The notes beneath the pieces are model-generated. The model had not been told where the DNA came from and did not search any database. It saw nothing but the letters and a program-made list of their open reading frames with translations. Positions 38,973-49,864 of a stretch of DNA of 64,000 nucleotides are shown in pieces. A program made the translations under genes and the position numbers. Position 1 is the first letter of the stretch, and each line of letters opens with the position of its first letter. This stretch comes from Ochotona curzoniae (Eukaryota; Chordata; Mammalia; Lagomorpha; Ochotonidae): NCBI RefSeq assembly GCF_017591425.1, contig NW_024466004.1, positions 36,644,501-36,708,500 on the forward strand. Direction: 5' to 3'.

Positions 38973-39283
38973 GGCCCAGTGCAGTAGCATAATGGCAAAA
39001 TCCTTGTCTTGCAAACACCAGGATCCTATATGGGTTCAGGTATATGTCCCAGCTGCCCCACTTTCCATCCAGCTCCCTGCTTTTGGCTTGGGAAAGAAGT
39101 TGAGGATGGCACAAGGCCTAGAACCCTATGCCTACATGGGAGACCTGGAAGAAGCTCCTGGTTCCTGGCTTCGGATCAGCTCAGCTCTGGCCATCGTAGC
39201 CAGTTGTGCGGTGAACCAGCAGATGGAAGCTCTTTCTCTCTGTCTAACCTTCTCTCTGGAAATCTGACTTTCCAATAATTTTT
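38973..39283 (+). repeat. C-SINE, second of a tandem pair
   Basis: Begins GGGCCCAGTGCAGTAGCATA directly after the target duplication of the preceding SINE and ends with CTGACTTTCCAATAATTTTT. Confidence 0.93.
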
Positions 39284-40023
39284 TTTAAAAATTTATTTAA
39301 TACATCTAACCTACAGAACATCAAAGGGAGCATTGAATAATCACACTCCCGATCATGAGGCTGACTGTGAGTTACAGGTGACTGCTCCTGCAAAGAATCC
39401 CCCAACTATATTTTTCTAGATCAGGAAAGGATCACTGCTCAATGTGTGGGTTTTTTTGAGTCTCACTTTCATGCTACTGTAGATTATAAAGTAATGAGCC
39501 AAATCACTAATAACTCTGGGCTCTGCCCTGTAATAACTGTTGCATGAGGAAAAAATGGCATGTGTATAGAAGCACAGAGGAGCACGGAGGGAGATCACAT
39601 GCGTTAGGTAAGTTAGTGCAGGTGTGGGGAGAGAGGTGAAGTCCAGGATGGACTTTGGAGAATGGACAGCCATGCATTGGCGCTAAGATGAGGAAAGCCA
39701 TTCGGCAAGGTGGAGGTAAGGGCCCCTGTAAAGCTGTGGATGTGAGGAAGCTGTGGCTCAGGGCTTGAAAGACTGATAGGAAAAGAAGGCAGTCACTTGA
39801 ATGGAGCACCTAGGTGGCTGCTGCTTCTCAGGTGACAGGCGTTGAGTAAAGGGTTCCTTTGGGGGAAGCTTTCAGTCCGCTGAAGGAACTCTGGGCCGTG
39901 TCCGTTGGTGATTGTTTCATGAAAGAGCAGCACCATCAGAGTTGCAGCCCAGGGAAACAGCCCAGGGAAAGGTTGACTGGGGGAACACTCTGAGGGTTCT
40001 TGTATGTGTGTGAGTGTGTTTTT

Positions 40024-40662
40024 CCTAAAGATGTTTTTATTAGGTTACAGACAGGAAAAGAAACAGATCTTCCATCTGCTGCTTCACTCCCCAAATGGCC
40101 ACAGCAGCTGGAGCCAAGCCCAGCCTAAGTCAGGAGCTTTCCCCAGATTTCCCATATGGATGCAGGGCTTCAAACATTTAGGGAATCACATTTTCCTAGC
40201 CACTGAGAGCTGGACAGGAAGTGGAGCAGCCAGGGCATAAACCGGTGTCCCAGTGGGATCCCTGCACTTGTGAGGTAAGGATTTAGTCATTGTGGGCCTG
40301 GCGCTGTAGCCTAGTAGCTAAAGTCCTCGCCTGAACACGCTGAGATCCCATATGGGTGCCGTTCTAATCCCGGCAGCTCCACCTCTCATCCAGCTCCCTG
40401 CTTGTGGCCTGGGAAAGCAGTTGAGGATGGCCCAAAGCTTTGGGATCCTGCACCAGCGTGGGAAACCTGGAAGAGGTTCCTGGTTCCCGGCTTGGGGTCG
40501 GCATAGCACTGGCTGTCAAGGTCACTTGGGGAGTGAATGATCAGACGGAAGATCTTCCTCTCTGTCTCTCCTCCTCTCTGTATATCTGACTTTGTAATAA
40601 AAATAAATAAATCTTTAAAAAAAAAAAAGGATTTAGTCATTGTGCCATCACACCGGGCCCCT
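40024..40662 (-). repeat. C-SINE, host copy split by a younger SINE
   Basis: The inverted tail starts near 40024 (CCTAAAGATGTTTTTATTAG), runs to about 40294, and the inverted head resumes at 40645-40662 (CCATCACACCGGGCCCC). The gap is exactly the nested SINE at 40295-40626 plus its target duplication. Confidence 0.9.
40295..40626 (+). repeat. Young C-SINE nested inside another C-SINE
   Basis: Head GGCCTGGCGCTGTAGCCTAG and tail AATAAAAATAAATAAATC with A11. AAGGATTTAGTCATTGTG (18 bases) is repeated without mismatch at 40277-40294 and 40627-40644. Confidence 0.97.
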
Positions 40663-41369
40663 CTTGTGTGTTCTTTGCAAAAATTACCGGGGACTTCATA
40701 GTGTAGTATGTCTCTCTGCATCCAGACCAAAGATGGTCTGGTAGATACATCTTGACAGTAGGTTGCTGAACTCTCTGACATTGTCCATGCAATGTCATGT
40801 AGTGGAATAATGAACTTACAACTATTCATAAAGGACTACCCATTGTAATACTAGAGAATAAATCACTATGTGGGGAGGGGAATGGAAAATCCAGAGCCTT
40901 TGAAACTGTATCATAAAATAATAATAAGATAATAAATTGATTTGAAAATTGTTTAAATTTCAAAAAAGAATTTCTGGGGACTTGAATTATTCCAGTGCAG
41001 AAACAAAATGCAAAATTGAATTGGTTGGGATTGGAATAGTTTCCAAACTCCTTAGAGCAGTCTCTGCAAACACAGTCTGTTCCAACTCAGGAGAGTGAGG
41101 TAAAATCTGAAAGGTGACCTATGGCTGAGATATTTGAAATGAAGGGTCACTAATACCCAAGTTATTTTGTGTTGTATGAGCCAGGGACCATGTAACTCTT
41201 TCTCCCTCTAATTTCCTGCATTTTCCCAGTCTCCAGACAAATAGGAACCCGACTGTTGACTTCTCATATTTCATAAACCAAATCCTCTCCAGCCAACTCA
41301 GATTGCTTGAATGTTCAGCTTTTAAACTAGTGCTGTGGAATACTAATCTCAGGATTAACTGTCTTGCAG

Positions 41370-41469
41370 ATTCCATTGTGATTGGATTCTGGGTTGGTCT
41401 TGCAGTCTTCGTGATCTTTATGTTTTTTGTGCTGACCTTGCTGACCAAGACAGGAGCTCCACACCAAGA
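41370..41469 (+). CDS. MRAP2: MRAP2 coding exon 3 (residues 43-76, transmembrane)
   Basis: Acceptor CTTGCAG ends at 41369 and donor GTAAGT begins at 41470; the exon is 100 bases. It completes Tyr43 and encodes the single membrane span, about residues 44-67 (SIVIGFWVGLAVFVIFMFFV then LTLL), followed by TKTGAPHQ and two bases of Asp76. MRAP family proteins insert in both orientations and form antiparallel dimers. The span and the LKAHKYS stretch before it are the most conserved part of the family and carry this property. The sequence matches the human span as I remember it apart from the conservative changes possible at a few positions. No other reading is plausible. Confidence 0.97.
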
Positions 41470-43771
41470 GTAAGTCTAGGTCATTCTCAAATGTCCTTCG
41501 AAGCCGCTAGGGAAGAAACAGATACTGTGGTTGCCATCAGTGGGTGCAGAGAGGAGGCTGGTTTTGAGCTTGCAAGGTGGACTCAGGGATGTGTATGGTG
41601 GATTTGCCTATTCCTCCTGGCTTGCCTTCTCTCATTTCTGAGGCTTATTTTCAAATAGAACCTTGTGAACTTTTGCTTCTTTTTTCTTGTAGTCTTTATC
41701 CTGATTCAGATTTGATTTTTATATTGGAATATTTATTAACTAGGATATTTTTTCTCTGACTGGACTTATATGTCTAGTCAAATTAAAAAATAATGATGAA
41801 GACAATGGAAAAATTAAGATGAAAACTGGTTTTAAGACATGTTTTAAGTACTGGAGAATTAATTATTACCTAATTCTCAATGAAATAATTACTGACATAA
41901 TCACTGAGTTTCCTTGAAGCTTGGACAAACAGGAAAACACTATAGATTAAACAATTCAGCAAACATGATAAACTAGTTTTTTAATTTGGGTCCAAGTAGG
42001 AAAACATTATACAGGTTTGTGAAATTTGCTTAAGGAACATTAGGTAACATTAGAAAATATTTGTTCAGTTAGTTTATAAGAAGAAATATCCTAGAGGATA
42101 GTTTTTATACTACTCAAAAATGGGAGGGGGAGCTAACGTGTATTGACCATATTATCCATTCCCAGCAGACAACAGAGCTGACTCAAATCAGTAATTAAAG
42201 AGCTATTGATGAAGAGACTATTCATGAGTGTGGGCAGGGAGAAGGGCCACCATATACCATGGTACAGGGCCCCAGGCTGGCAACACCGAGGAGTGGTTAC
42301 CACTGCAATCAGGGATCAAGATAGGGTAGCTAGCATAGCTGAGAGAAGCTTTGAACTTGGGGTGAGGGACACAGTTAAGGCCATTGACGCAACCTCTCAG
42401 GGAAGCAGTTTTAGAAAACAGAATATCAACACCTCACTCTTCTCCCTGCATCTCATTTCTACTTTTGCTCCATCAAAGGCCAGAGCTGAACAAGGGAGAG
42501 GTGCTGGGCAATTTGGGCAAGTACGTGGAAGAAATTTCTCACAAATCCTAACATGCTTGCAGCTTGTATCTCATTTGCTTCTCCCAGCCTGGCAGCTGCG
42601 GTACTGTGTTTCATCACATAGTGCCTGGTGTCTGTCGCTCATTCTTCTGGCCGCATGTGAACATAAACAATGTCTGAGCAGAGATAGCAGCAGTTCTTCC
42701 ACTTACCACTCATTTATCTCCAGGTACCAGGCACTGGAAAAAAAAATAAAGTGTAATTGTGTGGAAGCATATGGAGTCTCATTAAGAGTCTCTGCAGCAG
42801 CCAGTAAGAAAACATGGACTTCCCCTTTTCCCTCTCTGTTCTCCTAAACATCTGCACCTGTCTTTGCTTCTGTTCCATTGGCCTAGGGAATTTGAAACTA
42901 CAGTGTGGGTTGCAAGAATAGTAAGAAAAGCTGGAACAGATTCGGATGCAGGCATTGCTCGGAGACTGATGAGGTGATCTGACCAGTAAGTTCATACACT
43001 GTTCTCTTCCTTTTCCTTGAAGGGAGAGATGAATTTTTGTGAATTCATTGAGGTAAATTTCTGAGATGTGTAGGTGGCAGGCAATTTTATGGATGGGAAC
43101 ACCATAGCACAAAATAGTCCGTGGCTGCTGCTGCTTTTTTTTATTTTACAACTAAGCTATTCTATCCAGATATTTGCTCAAATATTATTTTAGATATTTC
43201 TGGGAAGTATTTTTGTTGTTGTAAGATTAGGCTAACATATCATTAGGCTTTGAGTAAAGCAAATTACTCTCTCCTATATGATGGCATTTCATCTAATCAG
43301 TTGAAGGCCTGAATTGGAAAAGATGGAGTTCCCAAAGCAAGGGAAATTCGGCCGGGAGATAGATGGCCTTTGGTCTCCAAATGCAGCCCTTGCCAGGGTC
43401 TCTACTTGCTGGCCTGCCCTGCAGATTTTGGATTTATAATCTCCATGGTTGCATGGTCAATTTCTTAAACTAAATTTATCCGTTTACATACACACACACA
43501 CTCCCTCGAGAATGATAACCAGTCTATTTTTGAAAGGTGTCATGGTGACCCTGAGTGGTTGAGATCTGGTCTTATAAATTGATGGCTCAGTTGTAGCACC
43601 AGGTGGTCTGTCTCTTGTTGATTGCAGTGCTTAACAATGGGGTCATTGTAACCCTTTTGAACAAGCTTAAGGAGAAACCCTAGGCTTTTTTTTTTAATAA
43701 AATAACAGATCATCCAATAGGATTATGTTTAAGGTCTCTGTGTTCAGACTGAGGCAATATAAGGTGTGGTA

Positions 43772-44083
43772 TTTTGGTCTGGCACTGTCATGTGACAGGC
43801 TGGGCCTCCCCTTGTGTCGTATTGCAGCCCTGTGTATCCCAGCTGCTCCACTTCTGGCCCAGCTCTGTGTTGGAGCCTGGGAGAACAGTGGAGAATGACG
43901 TGAGTGCGTGGGCCCTGTGGGAGACCTAGAGGAAGCTCCTGGCTCTTGGCTCTTTATCAGCCCAGCTTCAGCTGTCATTGTGGGGCTGAGCTGATGAATG
44001 GAGGGTGTCTCACCTTCCCTCCCACTTCCTTTCTGTCCCTCTTTCTCTGTTGCGATTGCATTTCAAATAAAAGCTAAATTTTA
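43772..44083 (+). repeat. C-SINE, diverged
   Basis: Head GGTCTGGCACTGTCATGTGA, GTGGGAGACCTAGAGGAAGC in the middle and tail CATTTCAAATAAAAGC. Confidence 0.8.
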
Positions 44084-44086
44084 TCT

Positions 44087-44417
44087 TTTTTTTTAAAGAT
44101 TTATTTTTATTATTTTTTTTTATTGGAAAGGCGGATATTCAGAGAGGAGAGACAGAGAGGAAGATCTTCCGTCTGATGATTCACTCCCCAAGTGAGCACA
44201 ACGGCCGATGCTATGCCTATCCGAAGCCAGGAGCCTCCTCCGGGTCTCCCACGTGGGTGCAGGGTCCCAAAGCTTTGGGCCATCCTCGACTGCCTTCCCA
44301 GGCCACAGGCAGGGAGCTGGAAGGGAAGCGGGGCTGCTGGGATAGAACCGGCGCCCATATGGGATCCCGGGCGTGCAAGGCGAGGACCCCAACCACTTGC
44401 GCCACGGCGCCAGGCCT
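44087..44417 (-). repeat. Young C-SINE
   Basis: Near-consensus inverted copy ending GCCACGGCGCCAGGCC. It inserted at the tail of the preceding SINE; AAAAGCTAAAT occurs on both sides (44071-44081 and 44419-44429). Confidence 0.95.
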
Positions 44418-44610
44418 TAAAAGCTAAATGTTAAAGAAAGGATATGGAATTTGGTTATAGCTTGTCATAAAAAAAAAAAAGAATCAGACATGTGGAAAAA
44501 CTCTAAGTGAATCCATGGGAAAAGCTTTTGGAGCATAGTAAATTTGACATTTATTTGGCAGTAATTTTCATCTAAAGTAGATAATATTTTTTCCAGAGAG
44601 CCTCCTTTAA

Positions 44611-44629
44611 TAATAATAATAATAATAAC
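44611..44629. repeat. (TAA)n microsatellite
   Basis: Six TAA units after TTTAA. Confidence 0.85.
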
Positions 44630-44699
44630 TCACCAAGTTTGTCTTTGATTTTTAAGAGCTGGTTGGGGCAGGGAGATATGTTTTTCAGAGTAATAATAG

Positions 44700-44930
44700 T
44701 ATTAATCAGGGTTTTTGAGTGTTTATGGCAGAGTTTACTAATCACTTTATAAATAATTGCACTTATAATCTCACCAACTCTTCACAAGAAGATGAGTAAG
44801 TTCTACAAGTGAACTTACAGATGAGAAAAATGAGGGTAATTGTTTATCTAAGACCTCATAGGTTAAAATGAAGAAGCCATAGAGCTAGGCCTCAAATTCG
44901 AACTCTGAAGTTCCTGTCTCTCGTGCCTAG
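44700..44930 (-). repeat. MIR, long copy
   Basis: ATAATCTCACCAACTCTTCA, CAGATGAGAAAAATGAGG and AGAGCTAGGCCTCAAATTCG follow the inverted MIR in order. Confidence 0.65.
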
Positions 44931-45231
44931 GTTGATCATTTCTAATTTCTTCCTTCCATTGAGCGAAAGGTGATGGAAAGCAAATACATTTGTTTCCCTT
45001 GTCACTCAGTCACGCTTGGACTCTGGAGTATAATGTACCAGGTTTACTGCCTGAGACTTGGCTGCATTTGTAACCTCTGTGTGCATGGCACTCCTCCCGT
45101 GCAGGAAGGAAGGAGCACCTTCTCCCTAGGGCTATAGTAAAAAACGAGGGATGCCACCACGTGTGGAGCTGTGGGCATATGCTGGGCTCCCAGGGCTCCC
45201 TGGCAAAGTTAGTGAACTGAGAGGCCAGTGT

Positions 45232-45272
45232 TTTTTTTGTTGTTGTTGTGTTTGTTGTTTTGTTGTTGTTTT
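45232..45272. repeat. (TTG)n-rich simple repeat
   Basis: T8 followed by interrupted TTG units. Confidence 0.85.
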
Positions 45273-45860
45273 ATAGAACCTCTTTTAATAGAAACAACCA
45301 CCAGTTTTAAGCACAGAGCCGGAGGGACAGGAGCCACAGTATAACCATTCCTCCTGGGTCTACACTGGCCTAAACACTGCCCACTCCGGCCTGAGCTTCA
45401 GCTCGGTTCTTAAACAGAGCAATGAACTTAGACTTTTTATCTACGTGGAGAACCCTGGTTGGCTAATGCATCTCACTTCACATTGCTTCACAGATCGGGC
45501 TCTCTGGGTGGCTTTTCAAGGAGATCAGATATTCCCTTGAGTAGGATCTGGTAGATTGTTTGGAACACAGCACTTTAACACTCCTGTGATTAAGATACCT
45601 GGTGTGGGCCAGTACTGCAAATACTAGTTAATTCAATCATTGCTTCCCTGAACGCACCTCAAGGCAGGGCTGCTTGGCTCCCTTGGATCTCATACGGCTG
45701 ACACATGGGACAAGTATGAGCATACTTCTGAGGGCAGTGAGACCCAGGGGGCCGGTACCCCCATCCCTGCCTGTGCCCTGTGCTCACACCCATGCAGGCC
45801 TCACTCATAGGTCAGCATCTACCCTGCAGGGCCACCCCTTGGTTGAGAATCACTTTCTCT

Positions 45861-46183
45861 TTAAAAAACATATGCTTATTTTTATTTGAAAGGCAGAGTT
45901 ACAAATAGAAGGAGAGACAGAGAGCGAGAGAGATTCCATCCACTAATTCACTCCCTAAGTGGCCTCAATTGCTGGAGCTGAGCTGATCTGAAGCCAGGAG
46001 CCAGGAACTTATTCTGGGTCTCCCTTATGGGAGCAGGGACCCCAGGTCTTGAGCCATCCCCTGCTGCTTTCCCATAAGCAGGCCATAAGTAGGAAATTAG
46101 ATGGAACAGCTGGGACACAAATCAGCATCCATGTGGGGATGTTTGTACCGCGGGTTAGCCAGGTATGCCACAGCACTAGCACC
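45861..46183 (-). repeat. C-SINE
   Basis: Inverted tail TTATTTTTATTTGAAAGGC and inverted head GCCACAGCACTAGCACC. Confidence 0.88.
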
Positions 46184-48449
46184 TGAGGATAATTTTCAAG
46201 TATTAATCCATGAGGAATCAATCAAAGCTTCCTTGAGAAAGCGTGTGTTTGCTGTCCCTGGCAGGCAGCTTTCCTCCAACAGTGCTGGGTGGCTGGAGCC
46301 AGGCTTCACCGCAAAGGGCCGTTGACACCACAGTAAGACGAGCATTTTTTTTTTTCCTCCTGAATTTCAACCTGAAATCACGTTACTATAGGAACTTTAA
46401 TTCTGGAATCTCTTTCATGTCAAAAAGGGAATGTGAAATACTCAGGCTAGGCTCTAAGACAGGAGCGACTGTTTGAGTCTCAGGATTGCACCCATGAGGT
46501 TTACTGCTTTCTCAATCTGCATGTCTGCTGAATGGGACAAGGGGCTCGCAGAAGCTTCACAGGTGGCTGTGTTGTCTCTCCCACTCAGCCTACTGGGGTG
46601 CTCTGAACGGAGATGTCAGTCTTGTCCACCTGGAAGCGCTACAGATGCAGGCCCCATCATGACCACCTGACTGCCCCAGGCTGTGGAGCTTGGTGTCTCT
46701 GTGCCCAGTAGAGACCCAGATCCTGGTGCACATTAGAAAGTGTCCTTAAGGGAGAGACCTGCTCTTATAAAGCTGACAGTGCCTTTTTAAAAAGCTTTTG
46801 GGCCTGAGAAGCAGCTTGGAGGAGTGTTTTCTCCATGGAATATTGGCTGTGTGTGTGTTGAAAGGGAGAGGGTTCTGTGCTCTGGATCCCTTATGGACAA
46901 TGAAGACAGAGGACAGTTTTTCCAGCCTCTTGGTGAAGGAGCCTTTTACTTCATGTGCCATCTTGTTCAACCACTCTAGTCCCATTATCGTAAAACTGCC
47001 AGGGAGAGTAATAGGAAAGGCTGAGGTCACATTTTTATGTTGCATTTTTGGACTTCTTAAAAAAAATGATAAAAGTTCAGACATCATAAACCTCTAATGC
47101 CCTCCCTGGGTACCCTTGGCTGAGAGCACCTTGTCCATGTAAGCGTGTTCTATTTTTAGGGGTGAGTGCAGGGTTGCTCCTGATCTTGGAGAACTGGGGA
47201 GTATGTTTTAACTTGAATTGTAATTTATCTGAATGTGGCACTCACGGAAGAATGGGTACATTTAACTAAAAGCTAATGGCAGGAAAATGTCTGTGTGCAG
47301 AACTTTTTGCACCATGACCTTGGCCATAGGAACCAGCTGGTAGAGTGCAGTTGTCATGGTGACTCCTGATGAAGGTCCTGTCATCCTGAGAAGTCCAGCA
47401 CTCTCCACAGGCTGAAAATCAGGCTATTTTGTCTACGTAGTGTACTGTCCCAACGTCTATCAGGAACTGCTTGTAATTCCTAATCAATAAGGGAACATTT
47501 ACCAAGTACATGGTTACGGTTTATCTGGGCCTGTGCCAAGGCTCGTGCTAGAATCTTTGCTGCCTGGGGCAGACTGACTTTTTCCCTAATAAGCAGTGCT
47601 ACCTAAGAAAGCAACCCGAAGGCATTTCTACCTAAGCAAACAGTTAGGGCTCATTATGTGACATCACAGGCCATGGCTCTGCAAATATCCATAGTTAGCA
47701 TTATTTTCTCATCAGTTGTTAATCACACAAAATTTCCCTCTCAGTAGTTTTAGGTTCAGCTTATACAACGTATGCATACCAGGAGCTCACAGGCTAGTGC
47801 CCACCACCTTGCCTCTGTGAGTAACCCCCCACAAGACAGTCATCAGACATGAGGGCACTTGGCACAGAGGCAGGCTCTTCACCTTCAAGCACTTGGCATG
47901 AATCTAAAAGTCGCCAGGGGAACAACCTAGAACATTTCCCTGGGTTGTCCCCCTGCAAGTGAAGGTGGGTGGCGTCTTGTCCTCCTGACTTGGTTTGTCT
48001 TCTGGGTCACAGAGGAAGGAGCACTTCATTGGCCTCTGGGGGTGCCCCAGGAATCAGGACTTTGGAAGAGCTACAGACACTGCTGTTTAGTGCATGGTAG
48101 CTCATAAAGCACTCACTGAGGTCCTAGAGCACAAGGCCCCCAAGCAATGCAGAGGTGAACACGCCACAGAGCCATGGTGTAAAGGAGAGAAAAGACCTTG
48201 AATGGATATCCCTTACATGAGGCAGAGGTTCTGCCTTCAACCATAAAATTAATAATGATGGAATTTAAGATGTGTGAGCCTTGGAATGATTAATTTTTGC
48301 AAATAGGACCACAGCTGTGGAAGACAGGTTATTTTAAATTCTTACTTGCTCTAATAGGCACTGGTGAGCATCATTTCTCATATGCCACCTGGGTTTGAGA
48401 GGTTAAGATCATAGTTGCTAATGTTCTCTGTCACAGCAAAATACATCTT

Positions 48450-49073
48450 TGTGTGGGGCCACGACCGTAGACCACCCATCCAGGTAACGTAGTATGGTGA
48501 CAGTATTCTTGATAGAGAAGTAATGGAGACAGTTATGATGAATTTGTTTGTTTATTTGCAACCAAGCACAAGCTTATATAGGGAGGGCCCAGGGAAACAA
48601 GCCTCAGGCTACTAACAATATTTCTATTGGATGTAAGTATGTATTACATATTATCAGCCTAACCAATCAGTACAACTGTCGCATACTTAGCCCACTACAA
48701 CTTATGAAACCCACCCACATCCTACAGTTGTTATTATAAGACTATCACAAGTTTACCATAAGAGCGGTATGGGTCAGGGGGAGACAGGGAGAGGAGGCGA
48801 CCAAGCTACTGGAAAGTACCCAAATTAGCAAAAGTGGTTGAAGGGGAGGGAAATTCCTGGAGGGTCTCGGCCTTCCTACCAACTACATGGGTCCACAGAG
48901 ATCTCAAGGTGCCGTTGAAACAGGAGAAGGGTCTCAAGGCTTTCGCCAAAACCAGAGGGGTGGAGGGTGGGGTCTCGAATCTCTAGATAGGCACTGAAAC
49001 CTTGCTCCCACTGCCCCCCCCCACCACATAGGCTAAGCAAGCCGAGACCCATTCAAGCACTTGTTTGCCCACA
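48450..49073 (-). mobile_element. Solo LTR of an endogenous retrovirus (class II-like)
   Basis: The 624-base unit starts TGTGTGGGGCC and ends TTTGCCCACA on the + strand, so it has the TG...CA ends and short inverted repeats of a proviral LTR. CATCTT lies directly on each side (48444-48449 and 49074-49079), a perfect 6-bp target duplication as left by class II (ERVK-like) integrases. On the minus strand a TATATAAG box (48580-48573) is followed about 20 bases on by AATAAA (48556-48551), as in LTRs with a short R region. No internal viral genes remain, so recombination between two LTRs has removed them. It lies antisense to MRAP2 in intron 3. Confidence 0.85.
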
Positions 49074-49744
49074 CATCTTCTGGAGCAGTACCCAGGACAT
49101 CTGCAAGTGGAAGTTATGTAGGATTAAAAAGGCATCCTTTAATAATTGGGCCTGTAATTCCTTCCTGAAAGCTGAATTAAGACAATATCCAATTAGCTCA
49201 ACACTCTGAGTTAGTGGACATCTTTTGATATTCACTACACTGAATGTCTAATAGTTTCAAGTGTGACTCAGGGGAGCCCAGCGGCTGACTTGGCCTCCTG
49301 GACAGTGTTCTCAGTGGCGTTCTGTGTGGTCTTTCTAACCGACAGATGGCAGAAAGGCTCCCCAGCAGCATCTGAGCCCCAGCAGTCTCCCAGGAGGATC
49401 AGTTGTGGATAGCCTTTCAAGACCTTTGCGATCCACGAACGTTAAGAAGGCCCCAGAGAATACTCTAGAGCAGAACTCAGAGGTGTTGGGGGTTGTCAGA
49501 CACGGGGTGGCCTCCCTTAGCCAAATGATGCAGGAAAGCCCTGGACATGATCTCAGGCTCTGCAGTTCACGTTTCTGTCATCCACCTGTCCATTAAGGCT
49601 CACCTACCTCTGCCTTTAGGGCTTTAGCTGAACATGGCCTTGAATAGAATTTAACTCCTATAAGAATGGCAGCAAAGTCTATCTATGAAAGCCTTTCTGC
49701 AAGAGTTGCTTTCATTTCAGTATCTCTTTATGACTGATACATGA

Positions 49745-49864
49745 TTCATTTACTTAACAAAAATGACTCTTCAAAAAAGAAGACACGCCAATAACCAATA
49801 AGTACATGAATAAAAACCCAGAGTTTTTAAGACATCAGAGAAAAGTATATTAAAACTACAATGG
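49745..49864 (+). mobile_element. Old L1 ORF2 3' region, left half
   Basis: AAAAAAGAAGACACGCCAAT and AGTACATGAATAAAAACC followed by TATTAAAACTACAATGG match the 3' part of L1 ORF2. The continuation in a standard L1 (a block like GGGATGCCATTTCACTCCC) is found 4.5 kb away at about 54340, so this L1 was split by later insertions. Confidence 0.75.

Larger units (their letters stand above)
31769..41369 (+). other. MRAP2: MRAP2 intron 2 (9.6 kb)
   Basis: GTAAGT donor and a pyrimidine-containing GTCTTGCAG acceptor. Contents are C-SINEs, an old eutherian repeat around 35.0-36.3 kb, and otherwise plain intronic sequence (31780-33070, 33670-34250, 36310-37080, 37450-38620, 39290-40020, 40670-41360) where I see no exon or RNA gene. 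Confidence 0.8.

Noticed and set aside
42206..42847. 213-codon open frame in MRAP2 intron 3
   Set aside because: Longest frame in the window, but no recognisable domain or homology and no splice or regulatory support; low stop density by chance is enough.
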